Source: Coprobacter tertius (GTDB lineage Bacteria > Bacteroidota > Bacteroidia > Bacteroidales > Coprobacteraceae). Taken from it: a DNA stretch of 64,000 bases. The stretch covers positions 1 through 64,000 of the forward strand of contig NZ_JANDHW010000008.1 of the NCBI RefSeq assembly GCF_024330105.1. The letters are read 5' to 3'. Shown here one piece after another: positions 41,665-52,195 of the stretch. A program made the position numbers and the translations under genes. Positions within the stretch are counted from its first letter, which is position 1, and each line of letters starts with the position of its first letter. The notes beneath the pieces are model-generated. The model saw nothing but the letters and a program-made list of their open reading frames with translations, was not told the origin of the DNA and ran no database searches.

Positions 41665-43047
41665 TTACCATCCACCACCCAGGGCTTTATATAAGTATAC
41701 GATCGCGATGCGTTCATCCCGTATGGCATTACTCAATCCTATTTGAGCATCGAAATACAAACGTTGAGCATCCAACACATCGAGATAACGCGTAACTCCG
41801 TTGATATATTGCAACTGAGCCAGATCAACATAACTTTTCGCCGCTTCCTCGAGCTTCTTACGCGATACATATACTTCTTTTATTTTATTAAAATTCACAA
41901 TGGCATTGTTCACTTCCCTGAATGCCGATAAAACACTTTTCTCATACCGGTAACACTCCTGTTCATAAGCATACCTTTGAGCTTTATACCGGGCGATATT
42001 TTTTCCGGCTTCAAAAATAGGATTGAGCAAAGTACCGCTCATAAATCCATATGGAGATTTCAAAAAATCAGATAATGATGGGCTCTCCAAGCCATATTTA
42101 CCTGTAAGTGTAATACGCGGAAACATATCGGTAAAAGAAATACCTACCTGAGCATTTGCAGCAATCAATTGTTGCTCGGCCTGACGAATATCGGGACGTC
42201 TTTTCAACAACTCCGAAGAAAGACCTACCGGTAAATAATCGGGAAGCTGTATTTCACGATGCACTATATTTTTGACAATTGTATGCGGATATTCCCCTAC
42301 TAAAAAAGCGATATCGTTTTCTTTCAGCGCAATACTCTGCTCGAGTTCGGGTACCAGCGTAGCGGTACGGGCCAATTCTACTTGAGCCTGCTGATAAGAA
42401 GTTTCGGAAGTAAGCCCGCCATCGAAACGAAGTTTAGCCAAGCGTACGCCTTCCTGCCGATTAGCTAATGTCTGCCGTACGATAGTAAGCTCATTATCGA
42501 GCGCCACCAATTCGAAATAAGCCTGTGCCACCTCGGCAATCAAAGTCATTTTCAGAGCACGTTGAGCCTCTATCGACTGCATATATTCAGCGATACTTTT
42601 TTCCCGGGCCCATCTCAGATTGCCCCAAAGGTCGATTTCCCATGAGAACAACAACTTACCTTCAAAACTATTAGCATTATCAGGATTATTGCCCCCGTAA
42701 TTTTCCATTTCCCTTTCGGCATATATCGTACCGTCGATCTGCGGTAAAAGATTAGCCAGACTGATACGTTTCATTGCAGCCATCTCCTTTATCCTGGCCG
42801 AGGCAATGAGCATATCCTTATTATACTCCAACGCTTTTCGTATGAGCGATTGCAAAGTAGTATCGGTATACACTTCCCACCACTTCATATCGGCATACGT
42901 TACCGTATCTTTTCCACCCTCAACGAGTGCTGCCGGCAAATTCAATTCGGGACGGGTATATTTTTTCCCTACTTTACATGAAAACATACCGACACAAACA
43001 AATACGATCACAATCCCGATTATATATTTTTTAATACTTTTTTCCAT
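41665..43047 (-). CDS. RND efflux outer-membrane channel (TolC/OprM type)
   Basis: This 460-residue outer-membrane factor of the NodT/OprM family is a lipoprotein (lipobox MFSC, Cys24; then KVGKKYTRPE). It has two OEP repeats (SLIRKALEYNKDMLIASARI, and RPDIRQAEQQLIAANAQVGI) forming the periplasmic alpha-barrel and beta-barrel. The ATG at 43047 is chosen over a TTG two codons upstream. It overlaps the pump gene by 28 bp and is the last gene of the adaptor-pump-channel operon. It provides the exit duct. Confidence 0.94.
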   Translation of the reverse strand: MEKSIKKYIIGIVIVFVCVGMFSCKVGKKYTRPELNLPAALVEGGKDTVTYADMKWWEVYTDTTLQSLIRKALEYNKDMLIASARIKEMAAMKRISLANLLPQIDGTIYAEREMENYGGNNPDNANSFEGKLLFSWEIDLWGNLRWAREKSIAEYMQSIEAQRALKMTLIAEVAQAYFELVALDNELTIVRQTLANRQEGVRLAKLRFDGGLTSETSYQQAQVELARTATLVPELEQSIALKENDIAFLVGEYPHTIVKNIVHREIQLPDYLPVGLSSELLKRRPDIRQAEQQLIAANAQVGISFTDMFPRITLTGKYGLESPSLSDFLKSPYGFMSGTLLNPIFEAGKNIARYKAQRYAYEQECYRYEKSVLSAFREVNNAIVNFNKIKEVYVSRKKLEEAAKSYVDLAQLQYINGVTRYLDVLDAQRLYFDAQIGLSNAIRDERIAIVYLYKALGGGW

Positions 43048-46000
43048 GACCAATTTGCTTTAAGAATTGCTTTCAATTTATAAATCGCTACGAAAAAGAA
43101 CGGAACCAAGACAATACCGATCGTAATAGAAAAGAGCATGCCAAAGAAAACTCCCGTACCTATTGCATGACGGCTTGCAGACCCGGGGCCACTGGATAAT
43201 ACCAATGGTAACATTCCTAAAATAAAAGCCAGAGACGTCATCAGAATAGGACGAAAACGTAAACGAGCTGCATTAATAGCCGACTGAATGATATCGTGAC
43301 CGTTATCTACCTCCACTTTCGCAAATTCAACGATCAAAATAGCATTTTTGGCTGCCAGCCCCACCAGCATTACCATACCTATTTGAAAATAAACATCGTT
43401 TTCAAGTCCGCACACCCAAATCCCCAAATAGGCTCCCAAAACCGCAACCGGTAACGAAAGCAATACGGCAATAGGTATCATCCAACTTTCGTACTGGGCC
43501 GCAAGAAACAAGAATACGAATAAGAATACCAATGCCAGTATAATCCCGGTTTTTCCATCAGCCTGTTTTTCCTGATAGGAAAGGCCGCTCCATTCGACTC
43601 CGATATTAGAGGGTAAATGCTCTGCAGCTATCTCTTCCAGTATTTTCATAGCCTGCCCCGTACTATAACCTTGCGAAGCCACCCCCCGTATTACCGAAGT
43701 ATTAAACATATTAAACCGTTTTATAACTCCGGGTCCGGTCGTATAATTCGCCGTTCCTAATGCGGTAAGCGGTACCATAGAACCATTAGCAGCTTTCACA
43801 AAGAAGAGATTGATATTATCTTTATGAGCCCGATAGGGAGCTTCGGCCTGTATATAAACTTTATAAATACGATTAAACATATTAAAGTCGTTTACATAAA
43901 CCGAACCTGTATATGCCTTCATCGTAGAAAATACATCTGCCAAAGGAACTCCCAGTAATTTTGTTTTATCCCGGTCTACATCAAAATACAACTGGGGTAT
44001 TTCCGATTGCATAGAAGTAGACAATCCCGACAATTCTTTTCGTTTCGAAGCATAATACATTAACGTATCCGTGGCATGCATCAAATCTTGTAAAGTAGCC
44101 TCACCACGAGCTTCGAGTTCCATCTCGAAACCACCCGAGGTTCCCAATCCAGGAATTACCGGAGGTGTACTCAGGAACACTTTACTTTCAGGATATACCG
44201 AAAGATCCTTTTCCACTTTTTTCATAATCTTGTTTATATCTGTTTTTTTTCGGTCCCCCCAAGGTTTAAGAATGACTGTAAGCTCGCTTCTTGCCTGATT
44301 ACTTCCTACTCTAGGACTACTCCCGGTCACATTCTGCACATACGCCACATTCGGATCTTGCATTAAATATTTAATCGCTCTGTCGGTTACCTCTCGGGTA
44401 CGTTCAAGTGTAGAGCCTTCGGGCAATTCCAGTTCCACCTTAAAATATCCCTGATCCTCCTGTGGAAGGAAACTGGTGGGAATAAGAGAATTAAGCGCCA
44501 CAATAGCGACAAGTGCCATTCCGAAGCCGGCATATACTCTACGCGGAAATCTAAGACTCTTTCTTATCCAACCGGTATATTTCCGGTTTCCTTTCGTAAG
44601 CCAGTAATTAATATTCCGGAAAACAATATTTTTAGTCTTCGGATTTCTAGGACGCAAAATCAACGAACACATCACCGGACTCAATGTAAGCGCCACTACT
44701 AAAGAAATTAAAACCGAAACTACGATCGTTACCGTAAACTGTCGATATAACTGGCCGACTATACCCTCAAGAAAACTTACGGGAACAAATACGGCACACA
44801 ATACCAAAGATGTAGCAATAAGAGCACTACTCAATCCCCTCATCGCCTTTTTAGTAGCCTGATAAGCATCTATACGTTCTTCGGCCATTATGCGTTCCAC
44901 ATTTTCAACAACAACAATCGCATCATCGACAACAATACCGATTGCCAACACCAGCCCCAACAACGTAAGCATATTCAACGAAAAACCGAATATCAACATA
45001 AAGCCGAAAGTTCCGATAAGAGAAATGGGTACTGCAACTACCGGTATAAGAGTCGCCCGCCAGCTTTGTAACGAAAGAAACACGACCAATATGACTAAAA
45101 ACAATGCTTCAAACAAAGTTTTATACACTTCATGTATCGACTGCGATATATATGTCGTCATATCGAAAGGAATCTCATAAGTAATACCTTCAGGAAAATT
45201 CTGACTGATTTCCTTCATGGTCTCCTTCACACGATCGGCTACTTCCATAGCATTCGCTCCCGGTAACATATTTATATTCAGTACGGCCGCATTTTCTCCA
45301 TTAATACCGCTTTCGGTACTGTAAGAAGAGGCCTCGAGAGAAACCCGGGCAACATCCCGTAAACGAATAATAGAACCGTCGGGGTTCGCCCGCAATACAA
45401 TATCCTCGAATTGCGATACCGAAGAAAGACGACCTTGCGTCGTAATCGGAATCGTTACATCCAAACCTGTAACAGGCTGTTGGCCCAATACACCCGCAGC
45501 CGATTCTCGATTCTGATCTTTCAACGCATTCTGCAGATCCTGTACCGTCAATCCGAAATTGGCCAGACGATCGGGTTGAGCCCATATCTGCATAGCATAA
45601 TAACGACTACCCACATTCGATACTCGTCCCACACCGGGGATACGGCGCAACATATCCAACACATTTATGGTAGCGAAATTGCTTAGATATATCTCGTCGA
45701 ATTTCGGATCACTCGACAGTAGTGTTATCGTCATTAACTGACTGGCAGCCTGTTTCTCAACGGAGATTCCGTTTTGTATCACTTCTGCCGGCAAACGAGG
45801 CTCGGCAAGTTTTATACGATTCTGTATTTCTACAGCGGCCAAATCCGGATCGGTATCAATTCCAAAGGTTACCGTTGCAGAAAAACCTCCCGAATTGGAA
45901 CTGCTCGATTCCATATAGAGCATACCCGGAGTACCGTTAAGTTCCTGTTCGATCGGAGTAGCTACCGCCTGAGAAACCGTCTGAGCACTTGCTCCCGGAT

Positions 46001-46148
46001 AAGACGCACTCACTTTCACCACAGGTGGCGTAATCTGAGGATACTGATCGACCGGTAACAAAGAAAGCCCGATAATGCCTGTAATGACAATGACAATCGA
46101 AATCACTGCCGAGAATACCGGCCTGTCTATAAAGAAATTTACATTCAT
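43020..46148 (-). CDS. RND multidrug efflux pump, HAE1/AcrB type
   Basis: This proton-driven inner-membrane transporter of 1,042 residues has twelve membrane helices and two large periplasmic loops. Diagnostic segments are FFIDRPVFSAVISI at the N-terminus, the proton-relay Asp pair in GIVVDDAIVVVENVERI, and GLAAKNAILIVEFAK in the second half. The ATG at 46148 is chosen; a TTG six codons earlier is less likely. It lies 22 bp after the adaptor gene and overlaps the channel gene. The HAE1 family exports drugs, bile salts and detergents. No dedicated regulator is adjacent. Confidence 0.95.
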   Translation of the reverse strand: MNVNFFIDRPVFSAVISIVIVITGIIGLSLLPVDQYPQITPPVVKVSASYPGASAQTVSQAVATPIEQELNGTPGMLYMESSSSNSGGFSATVTFGIDTDPDLAAVEIQNRIKLAEPRLPAEVIQNGISVEKQAASQLMTITLLSSDPKFDEIYLSNFATINVLDMLRRIPGVGRVSNVGSRYYAMQIWAQPDRLANFGLTVQDLQNALKDQNRESAAGVLGQQPVTGLDVTIPITTQGRLSSVSQFEDIVLRANPDGSIIRLRDVARVSLEASSYSTESGINGENAAVLNINMLPGANAMEVADRVKETMKEISQNFPEGITYEIPFDMTTYISQSIHEVYKTLFEALFLVILVVFLSLQSWRATLIPVVAVPISLIGTFGFMLIFGFSLNMLTLLGLVLAIGIVVDDAIVVVENVERIMAEERIDAYQATKKAMRGLSSALIATSLVLCAVFVPVSFLEGIVGQLYRQFTVTIVVSVLISLVVALTLSPVMCSLILRPRNPKTKNIVFRNINYWLTKGNRKYTGWIRKSLRFPRRVYAGFGMALVAIVALNSLIPTSFLPQEDQGYFKVELELPEGSTLERTREVTDRAIKYLMQDPNVAYVQNVTGSSPRVGSNQARSELTVILKPWGDRKKTDINKIMKKVEKDLSVYPESKVFLSTPPVIPGLGTSGGFEMELEARGEATLQDLMHATDTLMYYASKRKELSGLSTSMQSEIPQLYFDVDRDKTKLLGVPLADVFSTMKAYTGSVYVNDFNMFNRIYKVYIQAEAPYRAHKDNINLFFVKAANGSMVPLTALGTANYTTGPGVIKRFNMFNTSVIRGVASQGYSTGQAMKILEEIAAEHLPSNIGVEWSGLSYQEKQADGKTGIILALVFLFVFLFLAAQYESWMIPIAVLLSLPVAVLGAYLGIWVCGLENDVYFQIGMVMLVGLAAKNAILIVEFAKVEVDNGHDIIQSAINAARLRFRPILMTSLAFILGMLPLVLSSGPGSASRHAIGTGVFFGMLFSITIGIVLVPFFFVAIYKLKAILKANWSWKKVLKNI

Positions 46149-46170
46149 CGTTATACTATTTTTCAAAAAT

Positions 46171-47340
46171 TCAAGCCTTCGGCTTAACTACTACTTTTAC
46201 TTTCATTCCGGGATTCAGTTTATGGTAACCTTCCACAACAATATTCTCACCGGCTACGAGACCTCGCTCAACCACTACTTTATTATCAACTTCAGGTCCC
46301 AATTCAAGAAAACGCTTTTCGACCGTTCCATCCTTACGTACGACAAAAATGTAAGCACCGCCTTTTTCGATAACGACTGCCTTTGTAGGAACGACAACGA
46401 CATCTTCCCTTACATCGAGTAAAAGTTTTACTTTAGTAAACTGTCCCGGTAACAAAACCTGATTGGGGTTAGGCATCTTGGCACGTACCGAAAAAGTACC
46501 GGTCTGAGGATCGACTTGCGGTTCCGCAAAATCGACCAGCCCTTTTAGCGGATATACCGAATTATCGGGCAAAGTAATAGTAATATAAGGATTCCAAGTA
46601 CGACTCGTATCTCGTTGACCCAGATTAACATTACGTTCTTTACTTCTCAAATAATCGAGAGCCGTCATACTGAAATCCACCGCAACCGTATCGCTTTTAA
46701 CGATCGTAGCCAATAACGATTGACCACCCGGACCCACCAAGGTACCTATATCGACATGACGTTCGCTGATACGCCCCGCTAAAGGCGAACGTACCATGGT
46801 ATATCCCAATTCCAGCTTTGCCTGAGAAACATCCGCCTCGCTCATCGATACCGAAGCCGTCGCACTCTCATAAGTAGCGATAGCATTATCGAGATCGAGC
46901 TGACTGGCAGCATTTTGCTTGTACAACGGTTCGATACGATCGAGATCGCGCTTAGCTTTCAATGCCATCGCCTTATCTTTATTTAACTGAGCTTGGGCTT
47001 TATTCAGTTTTGCCTTATACAATTCCTGATTAATAATAAATAATACTTGATCTTTTTTCACAAAAGAACCTTCTTCAAAAAGCATTTTTTCGAGATAACC
47101 TTCTACGCGTGCCCGAACTTCGACAAACTGCTGAGCTTTTATACGCCCGACATACTCCCCGTATATTTCTACATTGTCTTTAGCCGCAGGAATTACTTCT
47201 ACCGTTGGTAATTCCTCTGAATCAGGTTTCGGAGACAATACGATATACAGAATACCGGCTACTACGATAATTGCGGCAAGTATCCAAATTATTTTTTTTC
47301 CGCTGATACTCACAGCCGCACCCCAATTTTTTAGTTTCAT
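46171..47340 (-). CDS. RND efflux periplasmic adaptor (membrane fusion protein)
   Basis: This 389-residue membrane-fusion protein links the pump and the outer-membrane channel. It has an N-terminal membrane anchor (about 17-36), a split lipoyl domain (VEVRARVEGYLEKMLFEEGS, and SPLAGRISERHVDIGTLVG), a helical hairpin (about 105-165; LNKAQAQLNKDKAMALKAKR) and beta-barrel/membrane-proximal domains (PQTGTFSVRAKMPNPNQVLL). It is the first gene of the operon, 22 bp before the pump gene. Confidence 0.94.
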   Translation of the reverse strand: MKLKNWGAAVSISGKKIIWILAAIIVVAGILYIVLSPKPDSEELPTVEVIPAAKDNVEIYGEYVGRIKAQQFVEVRARVEGYLEKMLFEEGSFVKKDQVLFIINQELYKAKLNKAQAQLNKDKAMALKAKRDLDRIEPLYKQNAASQLDLDNAIATYESATASVSMSEADVSQAKLELGYTMVRSPLAGRISERHVDIGTLVGPGGQSLLATIVKSDTVAVDFSMTALDYLRSKERNVNLGQRDTSRTWNPYITITLPDNSVYPLKGLVDFAEPQVDPQTGTFSVRAKMPNPNQVLLPGQFTKVKLLLDVREDVVVVPTKAVVIEKGGAYIFVVRKDGTVEKRFLELGPEVDNKVVVERGLVAGENIVVEGYHKLNPGMKVKVVVKPKA

Positions 47341-47681
47341 AATTACGACGTGTAAAATTTTAATTGATTTACTTCTATTTATTATTTAATATCAAACGAT
47401 ATTCCATTTTTCAAGAAAACTATTTAAATAAATAATTATCAGCCATTTAATTAAATAACATACAAATTCAGAGTGTGGAAAACAAATTTTTATTGTAGAA
47501 AAATTCCACAATAAAAATACTCTATTCCAGCAAAAAACCGGAAAAGAGGCCATATATATCAGGTCGCTTTTCCGGTTTTTTCACATATATCTCGAGGCTA
47601 CCGTATAATCTTCTACATGATAATTGCAAAAATTAACAAACGGCATACCTCCTATGTAACTATATATTTTCTCATTTCTCA
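47341..47681. other. Intergenic region with shared terminator
   Basis: 341 bp upstream of the adaptor gene. It contains only the hairpin at 47532-47581. No gene or consensus promoter pair was recognised. Confidence 0.55.
47532..47581 (-). terminator. Terminator of the DUF3078 gene
   Basis: A perfect 15-bp stem (47532-47546 with 47567-47581) has A-runs and T-runs at its ends, so it works in both directions in principle. It lies 100 nt past the DUF3078 stop at 47682. Confidence 0.8.
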
Positions 47682-48560
47682 TCAGAAATTATATTGCAAA
47701 CCTACACCCAACAGTTCTTTAAACTGCAACCTGGCACCTCTCGTCCCATTTTTTTGTAATATCTTCACATCATCATCATACACCATATTGGTAGTGATAT
47801 TTGCCGAAAACCATTTATTGATCACCATATTTATTTGTACTTCCCAGTTTACGTCGACATTCTGCGGTTTGCGTAAATAGTCGGAATAAAGATCGAGACG
47901 CGAATATACAGTCATATTCTTCATAAATTCGTATTTAGCTTCGAGCTTAAGATTCGCTCCAAACTCCGATAACAATTTTTTCCCGTCTTTTACCCCGAAA
48001 GCCCCCTGGTCTCTCAACGTTTTATCCAACACGAAAGTTCCCCGCCAAGTAGCCGGGGTAAAAGTTGCTGTAAAATATTTAACAGGAGTCCATGTAATAC
48101 CTAACCCTGTCATCAGATAACCGGGAGCCATAAACCGAGATATAGCCGTATGGCGATCGACCGCATAATCATAACCTGGCGAAAACTGCGATTGATAATT
48201 AAGTAATGCACTCACATACAAATTTTTATATACTTCATATCCATAATTCGAATTCAGATATATTTTATCACTCGTTTTCTTAGTTCCTTCGCCTTTATTC
48301 TTATTTAATCCATATGCCAATTCAAGACGATTTCTCCATAAATGCTTCCCTTTTTTATAATCCGCTTCATAAGCCCCCTGAAGATCGAATGCAACAGCAT
48401 TTTCACCACCGGTCGCCCAGTTCGAGAAACTTACCTGAGTGAGTTTCAGTCCTGCATTTCCACCCAATGTCCAGACCGAATCTTTCACAGTTTCCTGAGC
48501 TGTCGCGACCCATGATGTTCCGGCTCCTAAAATAAACATAAATAAAATCCTGCGTAACAT
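47682..48560 (-). CDS. DUF3078 outer-membrane protein
   Basis: This 292-residue exported protein has a signal peptide (about 1-21, ending ATA) and a beta-rich body typical of DUF3078: LGGNAGLKLTQVSFSNWATG, WRNRLELAYGLNK, YLNSNYGYEVYKNLYVSALL, and closing aromatic GVGLQYNF, an outer-membrane barrel signature. Function unknown; the family is confined to Bacteroidetes. It is monocistronic, with its own terminator. Confidence 0.88.
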   Translation of the reverse strand: MLRRILFMFILGAGTSWVATAQETVKDSVWTLGGNAGLKLTQVSFSNWATGGENAVAFDLQGAYEADYKKGKHLWRNRLELAYGLNKNKGEGTKKTSDKIYLNSNYGYEVYKNLYVSALLNYQSQFSPGYDYAVDRHTAISRFMAPGYLMTGLGITWTPVKYFTATFTPATWRGTFVLDKTLRDQGAFGVKDGKKLLSEFGANLKLEAKYEFMKNMTVYSRLDLYSDYLRKPQNVDVNWEVQINMVINKWFSANITTNMVYDDDVKILQKNGTRGARLQFKELLGVGLQYNF

Positions 48561-48786
48561 ATCTTTATTTTTTGGTTAATTATTAAGAATTACAATTTCA
48601 TAACCCTTTTTGTTCACTAAAAAATTCTCTTAAATAATTTATATATACCAAAGAAAAAACAGTAAAATCATTTCCAGTAATAAATTATATGCCTGTACTT
48701 TACCTCAATCCGATACAATAAAATAAACATTTACATAAAAATTATTGTTCTTTGGTTTAAAAACATATCGTTTTAATGCCAAAACT

Positions 48787-49797
48787 ATGTCGATAAAAGA
48801 ACAATATTGGAAATATTCACTGATTACTCTCATACTGGGACTCGGTACCGTTATATTTATCTACCTTACACCATTTATGAGCGGATTATTGGGCGCTTTT
48901 ACTATATATTTACTTCTCAGAAATCAGATGCGCCAACTCACGACTCGCCGTAAAATAAAACGAGGCCTTGCCGCTATTTTAATACTGATGGAAGCCATTC
49001 TATGTTTTCTTATTCCCCTTTCACTCATCGTCTGGCTTATGGTAAATAAAATACAGGATATCAATCTCGATCCTCAATCGATCATATCACCGATTCAGCA
49101 TTTTGCATCGGTTATAAAAGAAAAAACCGGGTATAACCTTTTAGCAAATGATAATATATCTTCGATAGCAGCAATGATACCCCGTATCGGACAAGCTCTT
49201 ATGAGCGGAATAAGTAGTTTTGCTATCAACATATTTACATTGATATTTGTTCTTTATTTTATGCTGATAGGTGGTAAGAAAATGGAAAATTATATCAATG
49301 AAATTCTGCCTTTCAACAAAACCGACAAAAGACATATCCTCAACGAGGTAAACATGATTGTAAAATCAAATGCCATCGGCATACCTTTACTTGCGATCAT
49401 ACAAGGTGGTGTAGCTCTCATCGGATATCTTATATTTAACGCACCAAACCCTTATATTTGGGGGCTGCTTACCTGCTTCGCCACCATTATACCTGTTATA
49501 GGAACGGCAATAGTATGGTTACCCCTCGTTATTTATATGGCAACAACGGGAGATATATGGAATGCTGTCGGCATCGCCATATACGCCATCGTAATCATTA
49601 CACACGTAGATAATTTGATACGTTTTGTACTACAAAAGAAAATGGCCGATACCCATCCGCTTATCACTATTTTCGGAGTAGTTATCGGATTGCCGATATT
49701 CGGTTTTATGGGAGTCATTTTCGGTCCTCTGCTTTTGGCTATTTTTATTCTGTGTATTTCGATTTTTAAAAAAGAATACCTCGATACCTCTCCTTAA
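48787..49797 (+). CDS. AI-2E family transporter
   Basis: This 336-residue polytopic membrane protein has paired N-terminal helices (ITLILGLGTVIFIYLTPFMS), a periplasmic/soluble middle, and conserved C-terminal helices with PNPYIWGLLTCFATIIPVIG and ITIFGVVIGLPIFGFMGVIF, typical of the AI-2E/PerM family. Members export autoinducer-2 or act in Na+/H+ exchange. The ATG at 48787 is chosen; a TTG start at 48745 would add 14 residues. Substrate unknown. Confidence 0.9.
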   Translation: MSIKEQYWKYSLITLILGLGTVIFIYLTPFMSGLLGAFTIYLLLRNQMRQLTTRRKIKRGLAAILILMEAILCFLIPLSLIVWLMVNKIQDINLDPQSIISPIQHFASVIKEKTGYNLLANDNISSIAAMIPRIGQALMSGISSFAINIFTLIFVLYFMLIGGKKMENYINEILPFNKTDKRHILNEVNMIVKSNAIGIPLLAIIQGGVALIGYLIFNAPNPYIWGLLTCFATIIPVIGTAIVWLPLVIYMATTGDIWNAVGIAIYAIVIITHVDNLIRFVLQKKMADTHPLITIFGVVIGLPIFGFMGVIFGPLLLAIFILCISIFKKEYLDTSP

Positions 49798-49886
49798 AAG
49801 TATTTTTGAATATTTAATTTTAAGACCAATCTCCAGCAAGAGTAATTATTCTCTTATCTTTGCAACGATAAAAATAGGGAGAGGTA

Positions 49887-50531
49887 ATGAAAAAATATAC
49901 TCGAGGAGAAGAAATCGCTAACTCTGTTTCGCATGGATTCGGGATTCTATTCGGAATCGCGGCAGGAGTTATTTTGATAAAAGCATCCATCGCGAGTAAA
50001 AATGCTTGGGCTGTCGCAGGTGTTACCTTTTATCTCATAGGTATGCTGGCCTCTTATTCAACCTCTACGCTTTATCATTCCACTAATAATGTAAAACGCA
50101 AATCATTACTTCGTAAACTCGATCATAGCGCTATATATTTACACATAGCCGGAACCTATGCTCCTTTTACATTAGTAGTACTACGGGACGCCGGCGCATG
50201 GGGATGGTCTCTTTTCACTTTTGTATGGTTATCTGCCATCGTGGGAATAATCCTAAGTTTTACCAATCTGAAAGAACATAGCAACCTCGAAACTATTTGT
50301 TATATAGTTATGGGATGCAGTATCCTTATTGCCTTTAAACCGCTGACCGATGTCCTCTCACCCGAAGGTCTTATGAGCACGGTTTACTGGTTAATTGCGG
50401 GAGGAGTCTCCTACGTTGTAGGCGCATTATTTTATTCCCTTACAAAATTAAAATACATGCACTTTGTATTTCACCTTTTTGTTTTATTCGGAAGCGTATG
50501 TCATGTCATCGCAATCTATAGCATATTATAA
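49887..50531 (+). CDS. Hemolysin III family membrane protein (PAQR-type)
   Basis: This 214-residue protein has seven predicted membrane helices. It carries the conserved metal-site residues of the hemolysin III/PAQR superfamily: SVSHGFGILFG, STLYHS, LDHSAIYLHIAGTYAPF and FHLFVLFGSVCHVIAI. Relatives act as ceramidase-like hydrolases or affect membrane stress; the hemolysin name is historical. TATCTTTG at 49855-49862 is a possible -7 box, 24 nt before the ATG. Confidence 0.9.
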   Translation: MKKYTRGEEIANSVSHGFGILFGIAAGVILIKASIASKNAWAVAGVTFYLIGMLASYSTSTLYHSTNNVKRKSLLRKLDHSAIYLHIAGTYAPFTLVVLRDAGAWGWSLFTFVWLSAIVGIILSFTNLKEHSNLETICYIVMGCSILIAFKPLTDVLSPEGLMSTVYWLIAGGVSYVVGALFYSLTKLKYMHFVFHLFVLFGSVCHVIAIYSIL

Positions 50532-50543
50532 TTCAAGATCGAC

Positions 50544-51296
50544 TCAACAATTGTAACTTGCCTGTACCAGCTCTTTCACAAACGGAGTAGCAGGATGATG
50601 TAAAATTGCATCCGGAGTATCGATCTGCTCTGTTTTCCCGTTGTTCATCACCAAAACACGCGTTCCGAGAGTCAATGCCTCTTTTATATCATGAGTAATA
50701 AAAACGACCGTTACCCCCAATTCGTTATGAATACGGGAAATTTCATGTTGAAGAGATTTTCTTGTTATTTCATCCACTGCGCCGAACGGCTCATCCATCA
50801 GCAAAATATCGGGATTTGCTGCCAGTGCACGGGCGATGCCCACCCGCTGTCTTTGCCCTCCCGATAATTCTGCAGGATAACGAGTAAGCATTTCTTTGTT
50901 TAAACCTACAACTTCTATTAATCGATCTACCGCCTTATGAGTACGTATTTTATCTCTATGATTCAGTAATTGGGGTACATAAGCTATATTTTTCCAGACC
51001 GTCATATGTGGAAATAATCCGATTCCCTGTATGACATATCCGATATTTCTACGCAATAAAGTCTGGTTTTCCTTCGAAATATCTTTCCCATCTACATAAA
51101 TCGTCCCCGAAGTAGGTGTCAACAAACCGTTAATCATTTTCAGCATAGTCGTTTTTCCGCTACCCGAGCTACCTATGACCGTCAAAAATTCACCTTTCTT
51201 TACCTCGAGACCAAAATCTTTCAGTATTTCATGATCTCCATACGATTTGAATACATGTTCGAACCGTATGACCGTACCGTTTTCCGCCGTCATCAT
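50544..51296 (-). CDS. Glycine betaine/quaternary amine ABC transporter ATPase
   Basis: This 250-residue ABC ATPase has Walker A GSSGSGKTT (42-50), signature AELSGGQRQRVGIARA, Walker B ILLMDEPFGAVD and the switch-His segment VVFITHDIKEAL. The PFGAVDEITR sequence is typical of OpuCA/ProV-like osmoprotectant ATPases, but the C-terminal CBS domains of OpuCA are absent. The start overlaps the stop of the binding-protein gene (ATGATGA). It is the last gene of the operon permease-SBP-ATPase. Confidence 0.92.
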   Translation of the reverse strand: MMTAENGTVIRFEHVFKSYGDHEILKDFGLEVKKGEFLTVIGSSGSGKTTMLKMINGLLTPTSGTIYVDGKDISKENQTLLRRNIGYVIQGIGLFPHMTVWKNIAYVPQLLNHRDKIRTHKAVDRLIEVVGLNKEMLTRYPAELSGGQRQRVGIARALAANPDILLMDEPFGAVDEITRKSLQHEISRIHNELGVTVVFITHDIKEALTLGTRVLVMNNGKTEQIDTPDAILHHPATPFVKELVQASYNC

Positions 51297-52195
51297 TCTT
51301 TCCTCAACAATCTTTTATATACCAAAAATTCCCTTGCTACATCCCGTTCAGAACGTCCGGCAATATCAACCTGATAATTAAGTTCAGCCATTTCCCGGTC
51401 GGTAAGTAAATTCTCCATTTTCCTCAACGTTTCTTCAAGTCCCGGATGGCTTTTCAAACAGTCTTCTCGTACGACCGTTGCGCAATAATATGAAGGGAAA
51501 AAATGTTTGTCATCTTCAAGAGTAATTAATCCCGATCCGCACAACTGTCCGTCAGTCGTAAAAATATTCATAATATCTATCTTACCCGACCTAATCGCTT
51601 CATATTTCAGTCCTATATCCATATCCATCGTCTTCTTAAACTTAAAACCATAACATTCGCACAACTCGTCATAACCTTTGTTTATTTCAAAAAAATCATA
51701 TTCTGCCCCTAACGTAAATACATTCGGATAACGGGCTATATCCGAAAAAGTACGAAGATTAAATTTCCGAGCATTCTTTTCGCTTACAGCCAAACTATAG
51801 GCATTATTAAAACCATACGGAGCAATCCAGGCCAACCCGTATTTTTCATGATATTCTTTTTTCAATTCATCATACAATTCTTCTTTATCAGGAAAAGTAT
51901 CTTTTTTAAGGACTACGAGCCAGCCCGTACCCGTATATTCCGGATATAAATCGAATTCTCCTTTTACTAAAGCCGGATGAATATTACTCGTACCCCCTCC
52001 AATTCCCTTTGTAACAACCACAGGATAATCGGTATTATCTTCGATAAGCAACGCCAGTATTTCTCCCAGTATAAACTGTTCGGTCATAGGTTTGGTTGCG
52101 ATATGTATCGTTTTATTATGATCGGTACATGCCGAAATAAGGATAAACAATGTGACTAAAACCGTTAATTTTGTTTTCATATGATTTTCGATCAT
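51293..52195 (-). CDS. Osmoprotectant-type substrate-binding lipoprotein
   Basis: This 300-residue binding protein of the OpuAC/OsmX type has a signal peptide with lipobox LISAC (Cys23). It has HIATKPMTEQFILGEILALL at the N-terminus, VTKGIGGGTSNIHPALVKGE in the hinge region, and DLYPEYTGTGW, which carries the aromatic residues that usually cage quaternary ammonium groups. It is exported and tethered to the membrane. Its start and stop each overlap neighbours by 4 bp (ATGA), so the operon is translationally coupled. Confidence 0.92.
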   Translation of the reverse strand: MIENHMKTKLTVLVTLFILISACTDHNKTIHIATKPMTEQFILGEILALLIEDNTDYPVVVTKGIGGGTSNIHPALVKGEFDLYPEYTGTGWLVVLKKDTFPDKEELYDELKKEYHEKYGLAWIAPYGFNNAYSLAVSEKNARKFNLRTFSDIARYPNVFTLGAEYDFFEINKGYDELCECYGFKFKKTMDMDIGLKYEAIRSGKIDIMNIFTTDGQLCGSGLITLEDDKHFFPSYYCATVVREDCLKSHPGLEETLRKMENLLTDREMAELNYQVDIAGRSERDVAREFLVYKRLLRKE